Source of the DNA: Strix aluco
Taxonomy: Eukaryota > Chordata > Aves > Strigiformes > Strigidae
DNA length: 64,000 nt
Direction of reading: 5' to 3'
Assembly (NCBI RefSeq): GCF_031877795.1
Contig: NC_133938.1
Location: forward strand, 18,026,920-18,090,919
How positions within the stretch are numbered: position 1 is the first letter of the stretch; the number at the start of each line of letters is the position of its first letter. The position numbers and the translations under genes were made by a program. The notes beneath the pieces are model-generated. The model did not search any database. It worked only from the letters and a program-made list of their open reading frames with translations, and was not told the origin of the DNA. Shown here in pieces: positions 26,901 to 37,168 of this stretch.

Positions 26901-28571
26901 GGGTAACTCTCCTGAAGTCATCACTTATCCTGGGGCTAAACTTCTGTCTCTCATCTTCTAAGAAAGATTGCCAATTAAATTAGGTCACTTTGAAAAGCTT
27001 TTATGGCTTTGATATGGGTTGAAAGCTGTTGGAGATGAGATTCAGCAAACCCATTACAGTTCAGCATTATTCCATTTGATTAGTCACTCTTGGCATATAG
27101 ATAGGATTTGAAAGAAAACTGTCTTTAGCAAAATTATAATTAATAATTCACATTTATATTACACATATATACTGTGTACTTCTCTGATGGGAACCTTTAT
27201 TTCATATACATAGAATTGTAATGAATATGCATGCTTTATTGGAAGGTTTCAAAAAGTAGTCATTAACAAGACCAGAGTTAAAGTATTTAAATAGTTAATG
27301 TTGACACTTGCTTCCTGCTAGAAAGGGCTCTAAAACCGCAGCAAGAATGTAGCCTTTTTTCTGGGATATGTGATAGGGACTAACAACTTGCCAGTTCAAG
27401 GCAGGGAGGTGACAAAGAAAGCATTTTATAGAAACAGACCTTACAAAATTACGTGGGTCAGTCTCACTTTGAGATGTCAATCTGTATAAAAACAAACCAC
27501 TTTTTGAGTGTTATGACACTGCTTGAAGAAGGTGTATTGGGCTATGCATATTCTCAAGTATACCAATGTTTTTAATAGAATTGACTTAAGTTCCATTCTC
27601 TGTTTTTCTTTCCATAACTTTTAGAGAAAATACTTTATCGAACAGTGCTAACTGTTTTATTGTACTTTGAATTCTGTCCCTTATATTCAACAAGAGCCTT
27701 GCTTATTTCCCAAAATAGATCTGTTGCCAGGAGAGTGGTGCTCTTTGTATAAAAGTGCAAAGTATGCATGTGCATTATTAAACTGTTACTTGTAACTTTC
27801 TGTAATAAACATGGTTATATAAAACATCTTCTTAAAATGTTAGTATCTGCCCAAGTCCCTGACAAGATTTACGTGTTTGTCAGGAAAATAATTGTTTCCA
27901 TCCTTGTGCGAATTAGACCTTTCATGCTATTTTAAACTCTCAGCTATCATTTTGACTTTTCAAATGTTTTCCTTTGTTAAAAATATGCTATTTATACCTT
28001 TTGCTCTTACTCTGAATCACTCAATGTGTTTATCTCTTAGTGTGTTCTTTACAACTTTAACAGTGGTCCCAAGTCTTTCATTTTTGTAACAAAGTTCAAG
28101 TGAGAAGAACTGACTGGTTTTAATTCTAGCCTGGAAATAAAAAAAATACTTTTGATTTTTCTGTCTACATTCAAATCAAGCATGTTTAGCTTGCGTTGAG
28201 ATGTGATCCAGATATTCTTTGCAGAATGAAAGCCTTGGTTGGGATGGGTTTAGTACCTTTTTGTGCTTTTACACCTACAAATTTATAGTCAAACCCTGAA
28301 GAATTATACCAAAATAACTAATTTTAAAGGTATTTACAGGTATGTTTTTTGCAAGTTGAGCTGGAGTGATTGAAGAAATTGCTCTTACCTATCGTTAGAG
28401 CATCTCAACTGCAGGACTAGTAACTTTATGTAAATACAAAAATTGCTGAGTTTAAATGACTTTTAGAGCTTAAAAGGGGGAAAGTGACAGGGGCCATTAC
28501 TTTAGGAAAAGCATCTTTCAGATGGTGGCCAAATAAATAATTGGGGGGGGGCATCTTAAATTATTCTAACT

Positions 28572-28596
28572 AGATCTTGTAGATCTAATTAGATCT
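28572..28596. repeat. cluster of three AGATCT palindromes
   Basis: AGATCT occurs at 28572, 28581 and 28591. The first two form the inverted repeat TAGATC-TTGTA-GATCTA. It lies about 125 bp upstream of the candidate 5' UTR exon at 28720. No known factor is assigned. Confidence 0.6.
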
Positions 28597-28719
28597 CTTG
28601 CTCATTAAATGTTGGATCTTTAAAACTGCTGTGGAAGGAGTAATGAGTGGCTGTTCAAATACTCAGTTATTAGATTCCAAGTATTTAATGATCTGATGAC
28701 TATTTATTTTTCTCTTCAG

Positions 28720-28771
28720 GAGTGTATTGTAACCATCCTGTCCTTCAACTGCTTTCCCTTGAGTGGGCCTG
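28720..28771 (+). other. LRRC8B: candidate LRRC8B non-coding exon 2 (52 bp)
   Basis: A polypyrimidine tract and acceptor, TTTATTTTTCTCTTCAG, end at 28719 and a strong donor, GTAAGT, starts at 28772. The 52 bp between contain no ATG, as expected of a 5' UTR exon. It lies between the CpG-island exon and the coding exon on the gene strand. LRRC8 genes in mammals have extra, often alternatively used, 5' UTR exons. No transcript evidence is available here, so use in mRNA is inferred from splice-site strength alone. Confidence 0.5.
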
Positions 28772-30925
28772 GTAAGTTTCTATGTTCTATTAAAAGTAGC
28801 CTTGTCAATCAAGAAGGGCAAAATTATTTTCAGCCATTCTTCTCCATTCATATGTGAATGTGGATTAAGAATTAGGTTCTGCCTTAGTTCAGCTGTTGTT
28901 TGTCTTTTTATAACAGCTTGTCAGCTCTGCTTGAAATTGGAATGTCCATACCAATATAGTATGAATAAGCCAGCAGTGTGCCCAGGTGGCCAAGAAGGCC
29001 AGTAGCATGTTGGCTTGTATCAGAAATAGTGTGGCTGGCAGGACTAGGGAGGTGATTATTCCCCTGTACTCGGCACTGGTGAGGCCACACCTCGAATACT
29101 GTGTTCAGTTTTGGGCCCCTCACTACAAGAAAGACATTGAGGTGCTGGAGTATGTCCAAACAAGGGCAACGAAGCTGGTGAAGGTCTACAGCATGAGTCT
29201 TAGGAGGAGCAGCTGAGGGATTCTTTAGCCTGGAGAAAAGGAGGCTCAGGGGACACCTTATCCCTCTCTACAGCTGCCTGAAAGGAGGTTGTATTGAGGT
29301 GGGTGTCAGTCTCTTTTCCCTGGTAACAAGTGACAGGACAAGAGGAAAGGGCCTCAAGTTGTGCCAGGGGAGGTTTAGATTGGATATTAGGAAGAATTTC
29401 TTCACTGAAAGTGTTGTCAAGCACTGGAACAGGCTGCCCAGGGAAGTGGTGGAGTCACCATCCCTGGAGGTATTTAAAAGATGTGTAGATGTGGTGCTTA
29501 GGGACACAGTTTAGTGGTAGACTGGGCAGTGCTAGGTTAATGGTTGGACTCTATCTTAAAGGTCTTTTCCAACCTAAATGATTCTATGATTAAGAAAAAT
29601 ACAGAACATCCCCATTGCTTCACATCTGTACTGCCTAACAATTTATAGTAAGTTTTCTCCAAAGCTGGCAGTGTCTTTGGTATTGCTATTGATGCTGGAT
29701 AGTTTATTAATTTGTTTCAGGATGTGAAATATGGGCCACTGTTTCTGAGAAACGTGCCTTTCTGCCAAACCTTGGTATATCAAAATTATGAATGAATTCT
29801 ACTACTTGAAGTATTGCATGTTGCATATTGTTTTCACACAGTTATTTGGAAAAAAAAAAAAATTACTTCCCAGTTGAAATAGGGCTAGCTCTAAGTGGTT
29901 TCCTGTTTTTTTGTTGATGTGACTGTGCAAAACTTTGACTTCATATTCTACATGATCGTGTCTAAGTATGTTCTCTTCCATTTCATGTAGCTGTAGCAAT
30001 GCAGAGCTTGATGGATTTTGATGTCTGAAATAAGGCAGCAGTTCTAAAGAAAGCTGAAATGTGTGCTCTTTGTTTAGGTGAAGCCATTAAAAATAAAGTA
30101 TATTTAATGTTCTCTCCATCCAGAATGAAGACAAATGTAAAGATGGCATGTCCAAGGAATTTTAAAAGGTGTAGACCTCCTGACTGAGCAGTGCTGTGTA
30201 TTTTATTCTCTTTAATTGGTAAAGTAAGTATGAATCAACCTATGCTGCTGGGGGTTAATTGTGCCATTTTTATATATATATGACAATATTGGACAATAAC
30301 AAGTTCTGTTAGCTTCACTTTCATTCTGTCAGTATGCTTAATTCTCTTGATAGGAGAAGATGGGAAATTATGCAAGAATATGTAATGCAAAGCTGTTCTT
30401 GAGATTTTTTTTTGTGTATTCTTTAATTGGGTGGAATGATTTAATCTAGTAGAAAATTTTAAATTACAAGAGCCATCATGTTAATATATTGCTTTTTTTT
30501 GAATTCTTCATAAATGAGAAATCACTTCTGCTATGGAAGTTTAAGACAGTGGTGAAGGACTGCTAGTAATACATCAGACACTTCTTTAACTTGTACCTGC
30601 TTGTTGCTTCTACTAGAATAGTACCCAAATGTTTGGTCAAAATACACTTTCTCCTGACCTCTGATGCTAGTTTCACTCTTCATTTAAATTTTTGCATTCC
30701 AAGTAACTTTCCTTAAAATAATTAAATAAGATGACAGCTAAGGTTAGGTCCCAGGAGTTCTTGGATCCTTTTGCTATGCTCTGGATGCTAGGCCAAATGT
30801 TACACGTATTTAAAACTGAAACCAGTAATAAGCTTCAAGTGTTTAATGGTGAGATAAATTGTCTTTAACAATTCTCTAAGGATGTCTTTTTCTTTTTTCT
30901 TCTACCAGCTGCTGTTCTCTCACAG
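28772..30925 (+). other. LRRC8B: LRRC8B intron 2 (about 2.2 kb)
   Basis: The intron runs from GTAAGT at 28772 to the acceptor TGTTCTCTCACAG ending at 30925. It contains a 615-bp CR1 fragment that starts about 200 bp after the donor. The rest is AT-rich with an A run near 29849 and a TATATATA run near 30271. Confidence 0.5.
28976..29592 (+). mobile_element. CR1 LINE, 5'-truncated, about 615 bp
   Basis: This is the longer of the two clear CR1 copies. It encodes the end of the CR1 reverse-transcriptase protein: [20 protein letters not shown] then [20 protein letters not shown] in the 28986-29216 frame. Then [20 protein letters not shown] and [20 protein letters not shown] follow in a different frame at 29299-29514, so at least one frameshift has hit the reading frame. 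It ends with GGTCTTTTCCAACCTAAATG and ATTCTATGATT. It lacks the 5' region, most of the polymerase and the endonuclease, so it cannot move. It lies in the sense direction within LRRC8B intron 2. Confidence 0.95.
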
Positions 30926-30934
30926 GTGAAAGTC

Positions 30935-33070
30935 ATGATCACGCTAACAGAACTCAAATACTTAGCAGATGCCCAGTCATCCTACCACATACTAAAACCA
31001 TGGTGGGATGTCTTCTGGTATTACCTCACCATGATAATGCTGCTAGTTGCCGTGCTCGCTGGGGCTCTCCAGCTTACTCAAACCAGAGTATTGTGTTGTC
31101 TTCCTTGCAAGCTAGAATTTGACAATCATTGTGCCGTGCCTTGGGATTTAGTTAAAGCCAACCTTAACATGTCGGCTAGCTCTACAGCACAGATAATCAT
31201 CCCGCTTAAAATCCAGAACGATCTCCATCGGCAGCAGTATTCCTATATCGATGCAGTATGTTACGAGAGACAGCTACACTGGTTTGCCAAATTTTTTCCA
31301 TACCTAGTGCTTCTGCATACCTTTATTTTTGCAGCTTGCAGTAATTTCTGGCTTTACTATCCCAGCACAAGTTCCAGGCTTGAGCACTTTGTAGCCATTC
31401 TTCAGAAGTGTTTTGATTCTCCATGGACAACGCGTGCCCTCTCAGAAACAGTTGCCGAGCAGTCTGTGAGGAAGTTGCCAATAGCCAAATCAAAAGCAGT
31501 GATTACATCACCTGGGAGTTCAGTAGACATAAGGGCCAGCAGACAGTCCCTGCCATATTCACAACCTGGTTTGGAAACAACTGGAAGAGAAAATTCCTCA
31601 AGTGTTCTTGACAAAAAAGAAGGGGAACAAGCTAAAGCTATATTTGAAAAAGTGAAGAAATTCAGAGTACATGTTGAAGAGAAGGATGTCATATATACAG
31701 TGTATATGAAACAGATTATAGTGAAAGTCATTGTATTTGTAATAATAATAATTTATGTCCCTTACTATTTATCATTTATTACACTTGAAATTGATTGTGT
31801 AGTTAATGTTCAAGCCTTTACAGGCTACAAAAGGTACCAGTGTGTTTATTCGCTAGCAGAAATTTTTAAAGTTTTGGCTTCATTTTATGTTGTTTTAGTG
31901 ATCTTCTATGGCTTAACTTGTACTTACAGTTTGTGGTGGATGTTAAGAAGTTCACTTAAGCAATATTCTTTTGAGAAGTTGAGAGAGAAAAGTAATTACA
32001 GTGATATACCTGATGTAAAGAATGACTTTGCATTTATTCTCCACTTGGCAGATCAGTATGATCCTCTTTATTCCCAACGATTCTCAATATTCCTGTCTGA
32101 TTTGAGTGAAAACAAACTGAAACAGATAAATCTTAACAATGAATGGTCAGTGGAAAAACTGAAAAATAAACTAGTAAGAAATTCCCAAGACAAGATTGAA
32201 CTTCACCTTTTCATGTTAAATGGTCTTCCAGACAGTGTCTTTGAACTGACAGAGATAGAAGTCCTAAGCCTGGAACTTATTCCTGAAGCCAAACTTCCTT
32301 CAGCTGTGACCCAGCTAGTCAATCTCAAAGAACTCAATGTTTACCATTCATCACTAACTATGGATTATCCAGCAGTCAGCTTTTTAGAAGAAAATCTGAA
32401 AACTTTGCGCCTGAAATCTAGTGAGATGGGAAGAATTCCATTTTGGGTGTTTCATCTAAAAAACCTACAAGAATTGTGCTTAACAGGATATTTCATGCTA
32501 GATCACCACAGCTCCATATACAACGAAAGCTTTCAGGGGCTAAAAAATCTGAGATCAATTCACTTAAAAAACAACCTTTCCCGTATACCTCAGGTGGTTA
32601 CAGATCTTTTGCCTTCCTTACAACACTTGTCTATCAACAATGAGGGAAATAAACTGATAGTACTAAATAACCTGAAGAAGCTAGTAAACCTGAGAACCTT
32701 GGAATTAATCTGCTGTGATTTAGAGCGCATTCCCCATTCCATTTTTACCTTAAACAATTTGCATGAAATTGACTTAAAAGAAAATAATCTCAGAACAGTG
32801 GAAGAAATAATTAGTTTTCAACATCTTAAGAACCTTTCTTGCTTAAAATTGTGGCACAACAGTATTTCATATGTCCCAGTGCAGATTGGTGCATTATCAA
32901 ACCTGGAACAATTGTATCTAAATTATAATAATATTAAAAATGTTCCATTGCAGCTATTTCTTTGTAAAAAATTACACTATTTGGATCTTAGCTATAATAA
33001 GCTAACCTCCATCCCTGAAGAAATCGGTTATCTGACCAATCTGCAGTACTTGGCTTTGACAAAAAACCAT
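30935..33070 (+). CDS. LRRC8B: LRRC8B main coding exon (residues 1-712), VRAC subunit
   Basis: Encodes nearly all of LRRC8B, a plasma-membrane subunit that joins the obligatory LRRC8A in hexameric volume-regulated anion channels, which release chloride and organic osmolytes when cells swell. The start ATG at 30935 gives MITLTELKYLADAQSSYHIL, matching vertebrate LRRC8B; the acceptor CTCACAG ends nine bases upstream. Residues about 22-46 are TM1, 118-140 TM2, 260-282 TM3 and 307-332 TM4. Extracellular cysteines C54, C58, C66 and C109, a sequon at N78 and the pore-constriction arginine R99 (in DLHRQQ, equivalent to LRRC8A R103) are present. The TM2-TM3 loop has the family LDKKEGEQAKAIFEKVKKFR block (about 225-244). 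Leucine-rich repeats run from about residue 395. The exon ends after KNH at a phase-0 GTAAGT donor (33071). The frame is intact. LRRC8B rather than A, C, D or E is indicated by the start, by CCLPCKLEFDNHCAVPWD and by the total length of 802 residues. Confidence 0.98.
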
Positions 33071-34085
33071 GTAAGTAAAACTTTGAATTATTATTTAAAT
33101 AATCAAATATTGACTTAACCTGCCCTTTCTTCTGGAACAGCCTCTAGTTCAACATGCTTTTGTGGTATTCATGATTAAAGTAAACCCAGTAAAGGTGAAA
33201 AAAGGGGTGTTTAAGTTGTTTAATTACTAAAACTTTGGTGTCATCAAAGCTTGCATAATACTGAGTACTATCCTGGTCTGTAGCAGCTTAAGGGCTCTGA
33301 TCCAGAGACAGTATAGGTTAGGATGGCTGCAGAAATGTATCTTCCCTTTCCTTGCAGCTGTCTATCCTATGTAGTATTTTAATGGAAGTGAACAACGTTA
33401 AATTTTTACCTTAAAATGTCAAACTGAAAGCTGTAGTGAATCAACCGCTAGTTGATGAGCAGCTCAGCTGTCTACCTGGGTGGAGGGAAATAGTTATAGC
33501 TGGTAACCTCATCAGCAGTGCTAAACTGTCTGGCTCATTAGTTTGGCGTCTGCATTTGTGACATACAACTTCTTCTGAGCTTTATAATTGTTTTCACTGG
33601 TGAGGTTGGTTTTGGATGTTATATGTCAGTGTGAACCAAAACTCAGTTACTATACTGCACAGATAACTGCTTGTTACAGGTTTCATAACACAGGAGCTGC
33701 TAATGTCTCTCTACAATCTGTGTGTGTTCTTCATTAAGTGATTCTTAGGAGATAGTAGCCTATTTATCTCCCTTGCCACCTGCACGTGCACACATTTGTA
33801 CACACTTCTGTGCATGCGTGCATGTATATGCTCCCCTTGCCATGCTTATGTCTTGACTTCTGCCAGTAGCCAAGCATCTTCATAACAAAACACGTATATA
33901 AAACCATTGTAGTTTTCTCAAGCACTTTATTGCATAATGATAGAAGTATTACAATCTTCCCTTTCCTTATCCTTCTGTAAACTAAGGGTTTTTTTACCCT
34001 AAAAGAAATGTCAAAACATGCAGCTGCATGTAGGCTAACAACTTCTAATGTACAGTATTTTTGTTCTTTTCTTTCCTCTTTCTAG
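33071..34085 (+). other. LRRC8B: LRRC8B coding intron, phase 0, 1,015 bp
   Basis: Donor GTAAGT at 33071 and acceptor TTCCTCTTTCTAG ending at 34085. Removing it joins the leucine-rich repeat sequence KNH to IEMLPDG without changing frame, as in other vertebrate LRRC8B proteins. It contains the alternating purine-pyrimidine tract at 33781-33831. No other feature is seen. Confidence 0.93.
33781..33831. repeat. alternating purine-pyrimidine tracts, Z-DNA-prone
   Basis: TGCACGTGCACACA at 33781 and a strictly alternating 23-base tract at 33809-33831 (TGTGCATGCGTG..., mostly TG/CA/CG steps) lie 20 bases apart in the coding intron. The first holds a perfect 10-base palindrome with an E-box CACGTG. 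Such tracts can adopt Z-DNA, but whether they do is not known. Confidence 0.65.
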
Positions 34086-34358
34086 ATTGAAATGCTGCCT
34101 GATGGATTATTTCAGTGCAAAAAGCTGCAATTTCTTCTTCTGGGAAATAACAGTCTGATGAATTTGTCCCCTTGTGTGGGCCAGCTACTGAATCTTGTTC
34201 AGTTAGAGCTCATTGGAAACTATCTTGAATCACTTCCTGCTGAGCTGGAAGAATGTCAGTTCTTAAAGCGGAATAGTCTAATTGTAGAAGAAAGGTTGTT
34301 AAAAACACTTCCATCTTGTGTAAGAGAGCGTTTGCAGACATGTTCAGATAAGTGCTAA
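34086..34358 (+). CDS. LRRC8B: LRRC8B last coding exon (residues 713-802)
   Basis: It encodes the final leucine-rich repeats and the C-terminal cap of the cytoplasmic domain: IEMLPDGLFQCKKLQFLLLG, LSPCVGQLLNLVQLELIGNY, LKRNSLIVEERLLKTLP and LQTCSDKC, then TAA at 34356-34358. The acceptor is TCTAG at 34081-34085 and the reading frame continues in phase 0 from the first coding exon. Total protein length is 802 residues, close to the 803 of human LRRC8B as I recall it. The LRR domain faces the cytosol and is thought to modulate gating. No truncation or frame damage is seen. Confidence 0.97.
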   Translation: MEMLPDGLFQCKKLQFLLLGNNSLMNLSPCVGQLLNLVQLELIGNYLESLPAELEECQFLKRNSLIVEERLLKTLPSCVRERLQTCSDKC

Positions 34359-35499
34359 GTTTAAAATGAAACTCTGCATCATTGCATTCTACAAGCCTTT
34401 TGCTTAATATCTCTTTAAAGATCTGTATAGGTGGAGAGAAATGAAGGAGGAATAACAGTTTACAAATCAGTCTTAAATTTAAATGTGTTGAACTGAGTTG
34501 ATTATATTGGAAAAGAAATATTTAGATTTGAACAAAAAATCAGCTTTTGATGGGTAATCATACATTTGAAAAATCTGAAATACGAATTGTTGGTTGGGCT
34601 CCACTGGTTGAAATAATTCAATTAAATGTTTATGGTAGTATTGAAATGGAGAAGTTGATTGCCTGGCTATAGTGAGTGTATATACTTTTTTTCCTATGGG
34701 AATTTTTTTTGTTGATAGTGATAATTTTAAACAGTTTCATCTCCTGCCATATGAGGTTTAAGAACTGCCTGGAATTAGTTTCTAGATATGAATGCTTCAC
34801 TAACTTAGAATATGATAAATTAAGAGTTTAAACTATTTGAGCAGTTCAGTTGCATGGGGTATACTGAAAGTAATTTTTCAACGTACCTTAATATTTAAAC
34901 CTGTTGACAAGTACTGAGCATTAATTCTATAATTGTGGAAGATGCTGTTTGAATCTTGCTATTAAAACAAGTTGGACAGTAATACCTGAAACCAGTTTCA
35001 GTATTTTGTCTTTAAAAAAAGTAAATACAAAATGAATTATTGCCTAGAAATTAGGAGAGATCAGAAGAATCTGGAGTAACTGTTGTGTGCATGTACTAGA
35101 CAACGAATCTTACAGTACTGATCTTCATAGATAATGATGGCAAACGGAATGTGCTATAGTTGCAAAGTTGTCGTCTATATGTTGTGAGCATCCTAGGTGT
35201 TAGTGTAGTTATGTCGCTGTTTAACATTTTTATAACTTCTCATTACTGACTGCCTCAGTGCTGCTTCTCCACACCCAGTTACTGTATTTTGGTGGCTGGG
35301 GAGAGGGTGAAGGGGGTTTGTATTAGATAGGGACAGAAAGACACAGTTAAACCAAATAATCACACAGCTTATAAGCACTTGGGAGGGAAAAACAGGAAGC
35401 ATTACAAGCTTTGCCTCGTCTAGGGATGTAATAACTTCATAAATTATAGTGGTGGAATGAGTTCTTATGCCATCCTTAATACTTGCAAAACTGGATGGA

Positions 35500-35505
35500 A
35501 ATAAA
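35500..35505 (+). terminator. LRRC8B: candidate poly(A) signal, proximal
   Basis: AATAAA is followed about 25-40 bases later by a GT-rich element (TGCTGTGTGCTGTTTTATTG from 35528). This is the normal arrangement for cleavage near 35520 and would give a 3' UTR of about 1.16 kb. Confidence 0.55.
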
Positions 35506-36995
35506 ATGGTTCCTGACTTCATTCTTCTGCTGTGTGCTGTTTTATTGTATTTGAAGTCTTAACTCTCATGATGTTTATCATGTTCACTAAAAACATCAAT
35601 TACGCCCCTGGGGGAAAAAAGAGCATGCTTTCCAAAAACTTATTTGAAAACTTTTTGTATTATATTAAAGTTTTCAAAGCCAATCTCAATTATGGGTTAA
35701 ATAGATGAGGTAAACTGTGCTCTTAATGACTTTGTGTTCGAGTGTGCTAACTATGCATTCCAGTTTGTAATAACAAATCATCACAGATAAACCAGTTTTA
35801 TACTATACAACTTTTAGTCATCTCTTGCTCCCATTCTAGTGCCACTTTTGTGGAGATTAAGGTTTATTTTGAATGAAAATGCCAAAACCAAGTCTAATCA
35901 ACATGGAAGTAGAAGATGTCTCTGCAGCAGCAGTGCAAGAGGTGGATGTTTAACCACTGTACTGATGGCATTCCAAAGACCTTTGTAGTTGGAGCACTTT
36001 TCTTCTCAGGGAACCAAAATGTGATAAAACTATTACTTTTTATGTAGTTCTATAAATGTTTAGCATAAACTGATTAGTTGTGTTTAGGTGCAGACCAGCG
36101 CTGCTGGAACAGTCTTTTGTAATGTCCATATATAGCTCTTCCAAACTCTACTTTCAACTAATTTTGAGTAGTATAACAGTTCCATAGGAATTGACATGGT
36201 TCACAAACCGATCTAGTTTTGGTATATGTGATTAAATCAGAGTACATTGATTTGGACCCCTGTGGCGAGAGTTTTGTTAATAATTGCAATAGGTACGTCT
36301 GGACTTTAACTTAACATTGAAGAACACTTCATGGCAGAATTTGGCACACAAGACTTGCAGTCTAGTAATTTTTAAAAGATTAAGCAAGCATTTTCTTTAA
36401 AGCTTTTTTCTAAATTGGAAAGCTGTGTTGAAAAAGTTAAATAAGCAAATAAATGTTTTGGCCAGTAACTTCAACATCTTAGCAGTGCATCTGTCCTTTT
36501 GCATAATCAATGAAACTGATGGAGGTGAAAAATCATCTTAAATGTGCATTTTATACTAGTTCTTTCAGAGTGAAATAACAGAAGTAACTTGGAGAAAGGT
36601 AATTCATTTCTAAAATGTGTAATGTCAAAGGATTTGAGGAAACACTAGGAAATGCATAAGAATATAAATACTGTTTTATAGGTTAAATGGGTTACATTTT
36701 TCACAGATGAATATTTTTTCAGTATGCACCCCCTCAAGAGGGTTGGATTTTCTTTGCTGCATGTTTGACAGTTTATAAAACACCCAGATAAAAGCCAGAA
36801 AGTTTAAAGGTTAGAATCTCTAGCCTTGCTTTCAAACCACAGTGTGCCTTTGTTATCCATTTTGTATCATGAAACCCAATTCTAGTGCTTAGAATCGAGG
36901 GTGGAGACAAATGTAACTCTGAATTTCTTGAATTCATTTCAGCCATGATCTTAATATTCAATATTTCTTCTAAATGAGGGCATTTTTAGGGAATC

Positions 36996-37001
36996 AATAA
37001 A
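36996..37001 (+). terminator. LRRC8B: candidate poly(A) signal, middle
   Basis: AATAAA lies in CAATAAATGAATCC. The downstream sequence is T-rich (from about 37030) but not strongly GT-rich, so it is weaker than the proximal site. Confidence 0.35.
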
Positions 37002-37162
37002 TGAATCCACTGTCATAAACTTTGTACAATAAGCATTGTTTGCATCTAGTCTTTGTATTAATCACTTCCAATCAAAAAAAGGCTTTTCAACTTGTTTCAG
37101 TGTTGTATTGTGTTTAAGAACTTTGTATTGTGACCTTCCGTATCGTGAACATTTTTTGAAAA

Positions 37163-37168
37163 ATTAAA
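37163..37168 (+). terminator. LRRC8B: candidate poly(A) signal, distal
   Basis: ATTAAA is followed by a T run and then GTTCTTTATTTTTT after about 30 bases. It is a common variant signal and would give the longest 3' UTR, about 2.8 kb. Confidence 0.45.

Larger units (their letters stand above)
13128..28719 (+). other. LRRC8B: LRRC8B intron 1 (about 15.6 kb)
   Basis: The intron runs from the GTAAGC donor at 13128 to the CTTCAG acceptor ending at 28719. It is AT-rich and holds a MIR-like relic (19091-19170), a CR1 fragment (20699-20992), homopolymers (G run near 14410, T run 21655-21669) and a cluster of three AGATCT sites at 28572-28596. Further alternative 5' UTR exons could be hidden here. 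No coding exon is supported. Confidence 0.5.

Noticed and set aside
28908-29507. Antisense frames over the CR1 element (28908-29159, 29200-29424, 29268-29507)
   Set aside because: They are reverse-strand shadows of the CR1 reverse-transcriptase tail.
30926-30934. A start of LRRC8B at the GTG at 30926 (three residues upstream of MITLTEL)
   Set aside because: GTG is not a usual nuclear start, the exon begins exactly at 30926 after the acceptor CACAG, and all known LRRC8B proteins start at the MITLTEL methionine (30935).
33071-33118. Coding read-through after KNH to the stop near 33118
   Set aside because: This is intron sequence after a GTAAGT donor; the true continuation is IEMLPDG at 34086.
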